From: CG03 sp034660675
GTDB lineage: Bacteria; CG03
Length of the DNA: 7,378 bases
Direction of reading: 5' to 3'
Assembly: GCA_034660675.1 (NCBI GenBank)
Contig: JAYEJT010000166.1
Location: forward strand, 1 to 7,378
The notes under the pieces were generated by a model. It was not told where the DNA came from. It ran no database searches and saw only the letters and a program-made list of their open reading frames with translations. The position numbers and the translations under genes were made by a program. Below, piece by piece: positions 1 to 6,471 of the stretch; position 1 is the first letter of the stretch, and each line of letters opens with the position of its first letter.

Positions 1-41
1 TGAATAACTGAAAGCCCGGCACCATCATGACACCCTTGCTA

Positions 42-70
42 TTGACTAAATTGCGCTGATATTTTATTAT
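42..70 (+). promoter_or_regulatory. Predicted sigma70-type promoter of the hyd operon
   Basis: A -35 box TTGACT (42-47) and a -10 box TATTAT (65-70) are separated by exactly 17 bases, which is a near-consensus housekeeping promoter. The expected transcription start is about 76-78, immediately before the ATG at 79. The mRNA would therefore be leaderless if that ATG is used, or carry a leader of about 20 bases if the in-frame ATG at 97 is used. No inverted repeat resembling a Rex or FNR operator is visible in 1-78. The promoter is inferred from sequence only. Confidence 0.6.
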
Positions 71-78
71 CTCTTCAA

Positions 79-561
79 ATGGCCAGGCAACCTTTAATGA
101 TTGAGTTGGAAAAAATCCTCGCGGAATACAATTATAAGCAGGGGGCCCTTCTGCCCTGCCTTCATCTTGTCCAGGAAAAAGAGGGCTTCATCTCCGAAAA
201 AATGATAAGTTATCTCGCCCGAAAAATGGATCTGACAAGAGTTGAGGTTTACAGCGTCGTCACATTCTACTCAATGTTCACGCTAAAAAAACACGGAAAA
301 TATGTCATACGCATGTGCCTCTCTTTCCCCTGTTATCTGAAAGGCGCGAGAACAATCTTCAACGCCGTTAAAAAAGAACTGAAAATAGAAAACGGCGAAA
401 CGACAAAAGACGGACTTTTCTCGCTTGAAGGCGTTTCATGCATAGGCCTTTGCGACAAAGCTCCCGCCATGCTGATAAACGACAAATCTTACGGCAATCT
501 CAACGCAAAAAAAACCGTTGACATCATAAGAAAAATAAAAAAAGCGGAAAAGAAAAAATGA
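79..561 (+). CDS. hydC: NADH-dependent [FeFe]-hydrogenase subunit HydC (NuoE-like, [2Fe-2S])
   Basis: This is the small electron-transfer subunit of a trimeric soluble NAD(H)-linked [FeFe]-hydrogenase, homologous to NuoE of complex I and to HndA. The 160 residues match the family's usual length. An N-terminal helical part (about 1-65, with the typical LLPCLHLVQEKEGFI stretch) precedes a thioredoxin-like [2Fe-2S] domain. The four cluster ligands are visible as C80-X4-C85 and C121-X3-C125. In this family the cluster sits next to the FMN of the NuoF-like partner, encoded immediately downstream. The stop codon overlaps the hydB start (ATGA, 558-561). Start choice is uncertain. The ATG at 79 has no Shine-Dalgarno site and falls at the predicted transcription start. 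The ATG at 97 (residue M7) has a weak AGG at 85-87, costs only six residues and leaves the conserved domain intact. Product assignment is secure; the exact start is not. Confidence 0.93.
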   Translation: MARQPLMIELEKILAEYNYKQGALLPCLHLVQEKEGFISEKMISYLARKMDLTRVEVYSVVTFYSMFTLKKHGKYVIRMCLSFPCYLKGARTIFNAVKKELKIENGETTKDGLFSLEGVSCIGLCDKAPAMLINDKSYGNLNAKKTVDIIRKIKKAEKKK

Positions 562-1832
562 TCATACTTCTTGAAAACATAAAACGAAAAGGCTACAACG
601 GCAGCCTCGCGTCCTACAAAAAATACGGCGGTTACGAGGCCCTTGGAAAAGCCCTCGGCATGGAGTCTTCGCTGATAATATCCGAATTAAAAAAGTCCGG
701 CCTGCGCGGCAGAGGCGGAGCGGCCTTCCCCACTGGCATAAAATGGGAATTCGCCGCCGATGCCGCCGATAACCCCAAATATGTTGTGTGCAACGCCGAC
801 GAAGGCGAACCCGGCACATTCAAAGACAAACTTCTCATGGAGAAAGATCCGCACTCTCTGATAGAAGGCATGGCCATATGCGGCAAAGCCATAGGCACGA
901 AACACGGTTTTATTTATATACGCGGCGAATATTTCGACGCTTTCCGCAGTCTTCAGAAAGCGCTGGATGAAACGCGAAAACAAAATTTGATAGGCAAAAA
1001 TATCATGGGTTCGGATTTTTCTTTTGACATAACCCTTTACCGCGGAGCCGGGGCTTATGTGTGCGGCGAAGAAACCGCTCTTCTGGATTCACTTGAAGGA
1101 AAAAAGGGACAGTCCCGGGTCAAGCCCCCTTTCCCCACTTTTGAGGGCCTGCGCAACAAACCCACGGTTCTCAATAATGTTGAAACGCTATCCAACATAG
1201 CGCAGATCATAAGCAAGGGTGGTTCATGGTTTTCAAAAATAGGAAACAAAACAGCGACGGGAACAAAATTATTCTGCCTCTCCGGAGACATAAAAAAGCC
1301 CGGGGTTTACGAAGCCGACATGAATGTGACGCTGAACGAACTCATAAACGATTACGGCGGCGGCGCGGTGGGAACACTGAGCGCCGTTTTTCCCGGGGGC
1401 CTGGCGAGCAGCCTCCTCACACCGGATAAATTTGACATTAAAATGAATTACGAAAGCGTGATGAAAGCCGGTTCCATGCTGGGTTCAGGTGCCGTGATCG
1501 CCATCAATTCCACGCGCTGCCCGGTGGATCTGGCCGCAAACAGAATGGCCGAATTTTTTGACCACGAATCCTGCGGAAAATGCACACCTTGCCGTGAAGG
1601 CACAAAAAGAGCAAAAGAAATTCTGCAGGGAATAGCGTCGGGAACAGGCAGTGTTGAAGACCTCAGCACCATACGGGATTTGGCCGATGTCCTCTTTGAC
1701 ACCTCGCGCTGCGGCCTGGGACAGACCGCTCTTAACGCCATACGCTCGTCAATAGATATTTTTGAGGACATATATTTAGAGCACATAACGAAAAGGAGAT
1801 GCCGGGCAGGCATATGTAAATTCAAAAAATGA
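558..1832 (+). CDS. hydB: NADH-dependent [FeFe]-hydrogenase subunit HydB (NuoF-like flavoprotein), compact form
   Basis: This is the diaphorase subunit: it binds FMN and NAD(H) and carries one [4Fe-4S] cluster, exchanging electrons with HydC and HydA. In order it shows a glycine-rich FMN/NADH-binding motif GLRGRGG (48-54), the acidic NADEGEPGTFKD segment (79-90), a second nucleotide-binding motif GAGAYVCGEETALL (163-176), the SLBB-like middle region, and the C-terminal cluster ligands C339, C342, C345 and C385. At 424 residues it has plain NuoF length. Thermotoga-type HydB is much longer because of an N-terminal thioredoxin-like [2Fe-2S] domain and a C-terminal 2x[4Fe-4S] ferredoxin domain; both are absent here. 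The chain stops just after H409, C415 and C420, which match the HI....CPA..C hinge that precedes the ferredoxin domain in longer homologues. It overlaps hydC and hydA by ATGA at both ends, suggesting translational coupling. It could equally be named HndC-like. The family is certain; electron bifurcation is not. Confidence 0.93.
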   Translation: MIILLENIKRKGYNGSLASYKKYGGYEALGKALGMESSLIISELKKSGLRGRGGAAFPTGIKWEFAADAADNPKYVVCNADEGEPGTFKDKLLMEKDPHSLIEGMAICGKAIGTKHGFIYIRGEYFDAFRSLQKALDETRKQNLIGKNIMGSDFSFDITLYRGAGAYVCGEETALLDSLEGKKGQSRVKPPFPTFEGLRNKPTVLNNVETLSNIAQIISKGGSWFSKIGNKTATGTKLFCLSGDIKKPGVYEADMNVTLNELINDYGGGAVGTLSAVFPGGLASSLLTPDKFDIKMNYESVMKAGSMLGSGAVIAINSTRCPVDLAANRMAEFFDHESCGKCTPCREGTKRAKEILQGIASGTGSVEDLSTIRDLADVLFDTSRCGLGQTALNAIRSSIDIFEDIYLEHITKRRCRAGICKFKK

Positions 1833-3616
1833 GATTAAGCAAAAAAAAGAACACCGTTTCTCTGACGATAGACAGCAGAAAGGTGACGGTTCCAGCGGGA
1901 ACAACCGTGTTCAACGCCGCAAAAAAACTGCACATCAACATTCCGCATCTGTGCTACAACGAAATTCTCTCAATATACGGCGCCTGCCGGGTGTGCTGTG
2001 TGGAGATAAAAGGCCACGCGAAATTAGAAACGTCATGCTCACTTCCCGCGGAAGAAGGAATGATTGTCACGACAAACAATGCGAGGATAAGAAAAGCCCG
2101 GAGAATGATAACGGAACTTCTTCTGGCCAATCATCCCGAGGACTGTTTCACCTGCGACAAAAACCAGAACTGCGAACTCAGGCAGCTCTCTTACGACCTC
2201 GGCATAAAAGAGCTGCGCTTCAAAAAAGCGAGAAAATACGATTACGCCATAGACCTCTCTTCCCCGGCAATCATACGGGATCCGAACAAATGCATACAGT
2301 GCAGCCGCTGTATCAGGGTCTGCGCCGATGTGCAGGGGGTGGGAGCCATTGAATTTATAAACAGAGGCGCGCGAACTCAGGTTCTAACGGCCTTTAACAA
2401 AGGCCTCAATAATGTGGAATGCACAAACTGCGGCCAGTGCGTTCTCGTTTGCCCGACAGGAGCACTCAGGGAAAAAACCGAAACCGAAAAAGTGTGGGAC
2501 GCCATATCCGATCCGGACAAATTCGTGGTCGTTCAGGCCGCCCCGGCGGTGAGAGTCGCTATAGGAGAAGAATTCGGAATGCCGGCCGGCAGCCTTGTGA
2601 CGGGAAAAATGGCCGCCGCTTTGAGGCGTCTGAATTTTGACAAAGTTTTTGACACGCAATTCACCGCCGATTTGACCATCATTGAGGAGGCAAACGAACT
2701 CCTGCACCGCGTGAAGACGGGCGGAAAACTGCCTATGGTAACATCCTGCTCTCCGGGCTGGATAAAATTTGACGAGCATTTCTTCCCCGGACTTCTGGGG
2801 CACCTCTCAACATGCAAATCACCGCAGCAGATGTTCGGCCCCATCGCCAAAACATACTACGCCGAAAAACTGAAAATGGATCCGCGCAAAATATGCGTGG
2901 TGTCCGTGATGCCCTGCACCGCCAAAAAATTCGAGGCGCAGCGTCCTGAGATGACTTCGGCTTTTGATTACTGGAAGAAAAAAATGCGGCTTAACGAAAA
3001 AGACAGATTTTTTGACGTGGATGCCGTTCTGACAACACGCGAAGCCGCGAGAATGATGAAGGAGGCCGGAATAGATTTTGTGAACCTGCCCAACGAGGAA
3101 TTTGACAAACCCCTCGGAATATCGACGGGAGCCGGCACGATATTCGGCGCCAGCGGCGGCGTTATGGAGGCGGCTCTCCGGACGGCTTACGAGGTAGTAA
3201 CGGGAAAAACCCTCAAACAGCTTGATTTCAAAGCCGTACGCGGGATGAAAGGAATAAAGGAAACGGAAGTGACGCTGAACGGCCTCACGGTCAAAGTGGC
3301 AGCGGCCAGCGGTCTGGCAAACGCGAAAAAGATAATGAAAGATGTGAAAGCCGGAAAAAGTCCTTATCATTTCATAGAAATAATGTGCTGCCCCGGCGGA
3401 TGTCTCGGCGGCGGCGGACAGCCCATCCCCACAACCCCGGAAATAAAGAAAAAACGCGCAGCCGCGGTTTACCGCGAAGACAGAAATATGCCCATACGGA
3501 AATCCCACGAGAATCCGGCCATAAAAACTCTTTACAGCGAATTCCTTAAAAAGCCTCTGGGCAACAAATCTCACGCTCTTCTCCACACCCGCTACACCGA
3601 GAGACAAAGATATTGA
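1829..3616 (+). CDS. hydA: [FeFe]-hydrogenase catalytic subunit HydA (group A, HndD-like)
   Basis: This subunit catalyses reversible 2H+ + 2e- = H2 at the H-cluster and is cytoplasmic (no signal peptide). Domains in order: a plant-type [2Fe-2S] ferredoxin domain (C42, C53, C56, C70); a His/Cys3 [4Fe-4S] site (H102, C106, C109, C115); a two-[4Fe-4S] ferredoxin domain (C155/C158/C161/C165 and C198/C201/C204/C208); then the H-cluster domain from about residue 230. The three signature loops are L1 TSCSPGW (305-311), L2 MPCTAKKFE (361-369) and L3 EIMCCPGGCLGGGGQP (517-532, C521 and C525 being the usual ligands). The fused small-subunit-like tail (RKSHENPAI onward) completes a 595-residue chain, close to CpI-type enzymes. 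Unlike Thermotoga HydA it has no extra C-terminal [2Fe-2S] domain. Departures from the common motifs are Ser for the second Cys of L1, Cys for the usual Ala before C521, and about 14 extra residues within 376-395. It is coupled to hydB by an ATGA overlap and followed by its maturases. Confidence 0.96.
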   Translation: MRLSKKKNTVSLTIDSRKVTVPAGTTVFNAAKKLHINIPHLCYNEILSIYGACRVCCVEIKGHAKLETSCSLPAEEGMIVTTNNARIRKARRMITELLLANHPEDCFTCDKNQNCELRQLSYDLGIKELRFKKARKYDYAIDLSSPAIIRDPNKCIQCSRCIRVCADVQGVGAIEFINRGARTQVLTAFNKGLNNVECTNCGQCVLVCPTGALREKTETEKVWDAISDPDKFVVVQAAPAVRVAIGEEFGMPAGSLVTGKMAAALRRLNFDKVFDTQFTADLTIIEEANELLHRVKTGGKLPMVTSCSPGWIKFDEHFFPGLLGHLSTCKSPQQMFGPIAKTYYAEKLKMDPRKICVVSVMPCTAKKFEAQRPEMTSAFDYWKKKMRLNEKDRFFDVDAVLTTREAARMMKEAGIDFVNLPNEEFDKPLGISTGAGTIFGASGGVMEAALRTAYEVVTGKTLKQLDFKAVRGMKGIKETEVTLNGLTVKVAAASGLANAKKIMKDVKAGKSPYHFIEIMCCPGGCLGGGGQPIPTTPEIKKKRAAAVYREDRNMPIRKSHENPAIKTLYSEFLKKPLGNKSHALLHTRYTERQRY

Positions 3617-3626
3617 GCCGTTGAGA

Positions 3627-5099
3627 ATGGCTCCTAAAAAAATGAAAAAAACAACAGTTATGCCAAACCGGGAATACGCGGAATTTCTGGATAAAAACGG
3701 AAAAGATTTCATAAATGATTCTCTCATTTGGGATGTCATAGAAAAAAACAAAAATCCCGAAAAAAAAAGAATCCGCCGAATAATAAAAAAAGCCCTTGAA
3801 ATAAAAAGACTGGAACCGGAAGAAACAGCGGCTCTTCTGAATGTCAACTACAAGGATCTGCTTGCTGAAATGAACGAGGCAGCGCTGAAAATAAAGAAAA
3901 AAGTCTATGACAACAGGATTGTCACTTTTGCGCCCCTTTATCTGAGCAACCTCTGCATAAACGACTGCCTCTACTGCGCTTTCAGAAAAAGCAACACCGC
4001 CGAAAAAAGAAGGAAACTGACACTCAAGGAAGTGGAAGAAGAGACAAAAGCCCTTGTTTCCACCGGTCATAAACGCTTGATCGTCGTCTACGGTGAGCAC
4101 CCGGAATCGGGAATTGATTATATGACGGACACCATAAACACGATTTATTCCGTGCAGATCAGGCACGGCAGAATACGCAGAGTCAATGTGAACGCCGCGC
4201 CCATGACAATAAAAGATTTAAAAAAACTCAAAGAAAGCGGCATCGGCACATATCAGGTTTTTCAGGAAACCTACCATCACGAAACTTACGCGAAAGTGCA
4301 TCCCTCCGGGCCTAAATCCGATTACCGCTGGAGGCTCTACGCCCTCCACCGCGCCCAGAAAGCGGGAATAGACGACGTGGCCATAGGCGCCCTCTTCGGT
4401 TTATACGACTGGCGCTTTGAGGTGATGGGCCTTCTCTATCACACAATTAACCTTGAAAAACATTTTAACAACGTGGGGCCGCACACGATCTCTTTTCCGC
4501 GCCTTGAACCCGCATCGGGTTCCAAGCTTCCTGAAAAAAGCAAATACAGAGTGTCGGACAAAGATTTCATGAAGCTCATTACCGTCATCCGGCTTTCGGT
4601 GCCCTACACAGGAATAATAATCACAGCGAGAGAAACAGCGAAAATAAGAAAAAAATCCCTGAATCTGGGCATCACCCAGACGGACGCCTCCACAAAAATA
4701 GGCATTGGCGCCTACAGCGACAGATACAGCAAGCAGGAGGCGGAAAAACAACAGTTTATGCTGGGCGACACAAGGAGCCTTGACGAAGTCATAAGCGAAT
4801 TCGCCGAAATGGGCCACATCGTTTCTTTCTGCACCGCCGGCTACCGCTGCGGCAGAACCGGCGAATGCATAATGAATCTCCTCAAAAAAGGCGAGGAGAA
4901 ATGGTTTTGCAAAATGAACGCCGTCCTCACATACAGGGAATGGCTGGACGATTACGCCTCGCCGGAAACAAAGAAAAAAGGCGAGAAAATAATAAAAAAA
5001 GAAATCAGCGAAATAAAAAAACAAAAGCCTGCCGTGTTCAAAAGATTTTCGGAACAATACGAAAAAATCAAAAGCGGCGAAAGGGACATTTATTTTTAA
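3627..5099 (+). CDS. hydG: [FeFe]-hydrogenase maturase HydG (radical SAM tyrosine lyase), divergent auxiliary-cluster motif
   Basis: HydG cleaves tyrosine by radical SAM chemistry and supplies Fe(CO)2(CN) units for the H-cluster diiron site. The radical-SAM CX3CX2C motif is intact (C110, C114, C117; numbering from the ATG at 3627). Other HydG hallmarks are YGEHPE, FQETYHHETYAKVHPSGPKS (from 212), IGALFGLYDWRFE and VGPHTIS. H272 lies in the region of the His I recall as binding the extra 'dangler' iron. The C-terminal auxiliary-cluster motif, normally CX2CX22C, reads C402-T-A-G405 with C428: the middle Cys is Gly (GGC at 4839-4841), while C408 and C413 are new nearby. The SAGS-type loop of the family reads DAST (353-356). 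The rest of the C-terminal region follows HydG closely, so this looks like a functional variant rather than decay. A TTG at 3621 would add two residues; ATGs at 3642 and 3660 are also possible starts. It follows hydA by about 10 bases and precedes hydF by 1. ThiH is the nearest alternative family, but the context and conserved segments favour HydG. Confidence 0.9.
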   Translation: MAPKKMKKTTVMPNREYAEFLDKNGKDFINDSLIWDVIEKNKNPEKKRIRRIIKKALEIKRLEPEETAALLNVNYKDLLAEMNEAALKIKKKVYDNRIVTFAPLYLSNLCINDCLYCAFRKSNTAEKRRKLTLKEVEEETKALVSTGHKRLIVVYGEHPESGIDYMTDTINTIYSVQIRHGRIRRVNVNAAPMTIKDLKKLKESGIGTYQVFQETYHHETYAKVHPSGPKSDYRWRLYALHRAQKAGIDDVAIGALFGLYDWRFEVMGLLYHTINLEKHFNNVGPHTISFPRLEPASGSKLPEKSKYRVSDKDFMKLITVIRLSVPYTGIIITARETAKIRKKSLNLGITQTDASTKIGIGAYSDRYSKQEAEKQQFMLGDTRSLDEVISEFAEMGHIVSFCTAGYRCGRTGECIMNLLKKGEEKWFCKMNAVLTYREWLDDYASPETKKKGEKIIKKEISEIKKQKPAVFKRFSEQYEKIKSGERDIYF

Positions 5100-5100
5100 A

Positions 5101-6312
5101 ATGCTGAAAACACCGAAAGGCATGAGGCTTCACATAGCGATTTTCGGCAGAAGAAACACCGGAAAATCCTCAGTCCTCAACGCCCTCACCGGACAGAACA
5201 TCTCAATCGTATCGAAAGAAGCCGGCACGACGACGGATCCCGTGGAAAAAGCCATGGAGCTTCTTCCCATAGGCCCCGTTCTTTTCATAGACACGGCGGG
5301 AATGGATGACACGGGAGCGCTGGGAAAACTGAGAGTTAAAAAAAGTACAAAAATATTTGACAGGGCGGACGTCATAATGCTGGTGACGGAAACAGATGTT
5401 TTCGGCCCTTACGAAAAACAAATATTAGATGAAGCAAAAAAAAGAGAAGTGCCGGCCATAGCCGTTCTCAACAAATCGGACATTACCAAAGCCCCTGAAA
5501 AAATGATAGCGGCACTGGGTAAAAGAAAAACGCCTTATGTTCAGATTTGCGCCGCGTCGCAAAAACCGGGGACAACCGCGATCATAAAAGAAAAACTCAT
5601 CGGCGTTACACCCGCAAAATTTCTGTCACCGCCTCCCGTCATAGCCGACCTCATCAAAAAAGGCCAGACAATACTTCTTGTCATCCCCATAGATAAAGAA
5701 GCCCCTAAGGGCCGCCTGATTCTACCCCAACAGATGATTCTGCGTGAAATCCTGGATAAAGAGGCCGTGTGTGTGATCACAAACGAACGCAATCTGAAAG
5801 AAGCCATAAAAAATCTGAAAAAGAAACCTGCCCTTTTAGTCACGGATTCCCAGGCTTTTGAGGCTGTTCTGAAGAACACGCCGCGCGGGATTCCGCTGAC
5901 GAGCTTTTCCATTCTTCTGGCCAGAGCAAAAGGCGATATAACCAAACTCACCGCAGGCACGCAAGCCGTAAAAAAATTAAAAGACGGAAGCCATATACTC
6001 ATAGCCGAGGCCTGCACACATCACCCCATAGACGACGACATCGGACGCGTAAAAATTCCGGACTGGCTGAGAAAAAAAACCGGTAAAAAACTTATTTTTG
6101 ACGTGCGCTCCGGCAGAGACTATCCCGAAGATCTGAAAAAATACGACTTAATCGTGCATTGCGGTTCGTGCATGCTCAACAGAAAAGAAACTCTCAACAG
6201 AATATACGCCGCTCATAAAGCCGGCGTGCCAATCACAAATTACGGCACACTTATCGCCTATCTCCACGGCGGCCTCAAACGTTCCCTGGCCCCTTTGAGA
6301 GTCAGGTCTTAA
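5101..6312 (+). CDS. hydF: [FeFe]-hydrogenase maturation GTPase HydF
   Basis: HydF is the GTPase and scaffold that receives the diiron precursor made with HydG and HydE and delivers it to apo-HydA. The N-terminal Era/TrmE-like GTPase domain has a P-loop GRRNTGKS (16-23), the switch region GTTTDPV (42-48), the Walker B/G3 motif DTAG (64-67) and the G4 motif NKSD (124-127). A dimerisation domain follows from about residue 175 (SPPPVIADLIKKGQTILLVIP region). The C-terminal domain carries the [4Fe-4S] site: C305 with H307/H308, and HCGSC with H353, C354 and C357, the family's CXH...HCXXC pattern. At 403 residues it is of normal length with all key residues present. It starts one base after the hydG stop; an AAGGGA stretch near 5080-5086 is a distant candidate ribosome site, so reinitiation after hydG is plausible. 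It is the last gene of the operon, and no strong terminator follows it. Confidence 0.95.
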   Translation: MLKTPKGMRLHIAIFGRRNTGKSSVLNALTGQNISIVSKEAGTTTDPVEKAMELLPIGPVLFIDTAGMDDTGALGKLRVKKSTKIFDRADVIMLVTETDVFGPYEKQILDEAKKREVPAIAVLNKSDITKAPEKMIAALGKRKTPYVQICAASQKPGTTAIIKEKLIGVTPAKFLSPPPVIADLIKKGQTILLVIPIDKEAPKGRLILPQQMILREILDKEAVCVITNERNLKEAIKNLKKKPALLVTDSQAFEAVLKNTPRGIPLTSFSILLARAKGDITKLTAGTQAVKKLKDGSHILIAEACTHHPIDDDIGRVKIPDWLRKKTGKKLIFDVRSGRDYPEDLKKYDLIVHCGSCMLNRKETLNRIYAAHKAGVPITNYGTLIAYLHGGLKRSLAPLRVRS

Positions 6313-6471
6313 AAAGTCAACCCGAAAGTCATCCTGAGAAAAAGGGAACGTCCTTAATAAAAAAAGAAAATACGGCGGATGGCGCCTGGCCTTATGCAAG
6401 GATTTAATCATGCGCCGGAACAGCAGTGAGCAATTATCTATCCTAATTTGAACATGCGGGATTACAGGTTT
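6313..6471. other. Intergenic region between convergent genes
   Basis: These 159 bases separate the hydF stop from the stop of the facing envelope gene. No coding sequence is supported here. I see no strong GC-rich hairpin followed by a T-run for the hyd transcript; the short AAGG/CCTT pairing around 6343-6356 before an A-rich stretch is too weak to call. A somewhat better candidate for the opposite strand is listed separately. Confidence 0.6.
6359..6416 (-). terminator. Weak candidate terminator for the - strand gene
   Basis: On the - strand, downstream of the barrel-protein stop, GGCGC (6416-6412) can pair with GCGCC (6385-6381), and an inner CCTT/AAGG pair (6401-6398 with 6393-6390) closes a four-base loop. 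A T-rich run (complement of the A-rich bases 6359-6370) follows, but only after about 10 bases. The stem is interrupted and the spacing is poor, so this is a low-confidence suggestion. Confidence 0.25.

Noticed and set aside
1..78. End of an upstream coding sequence, or a redox-regulator operator
   Set aside because: The hydC frame has stops at 28-30 and 43-45, no protein-like fragment was recognised, and no palindrome resembling a Rex or FNR site is present.
3621..3623. TTG start codon for hydG
   Set aside because: The ATG six bases later is in frame, and neither has a clear Shine-Dalgarno site. The ATG was preferred, but TTG cannot be excluded.
2819..3847. Long 342-codon open frame on the - strand opposite the 3' end of hydA and start of hydG
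   Set aside because: Its translation is Phe/Arg/His-rich, with no recognisable domain, and it spans two well-supported genes on the other strand. It results from the Lys/Glu-rich codon bias of the + strand.
4401..5123. Long 240-codon open frame on the - strand opposite hydG
   Set aside because: The sequence is Phe-rich and low complexity, the antisense image of AAA/GAA codons, and lies wholly opposite conserved HydG sequence.
6313..6360. Rho-independent terminator right after hydF
   Set aside because: Only four-base pairings are possible and the + strand following them is A-rich, not T-rich.
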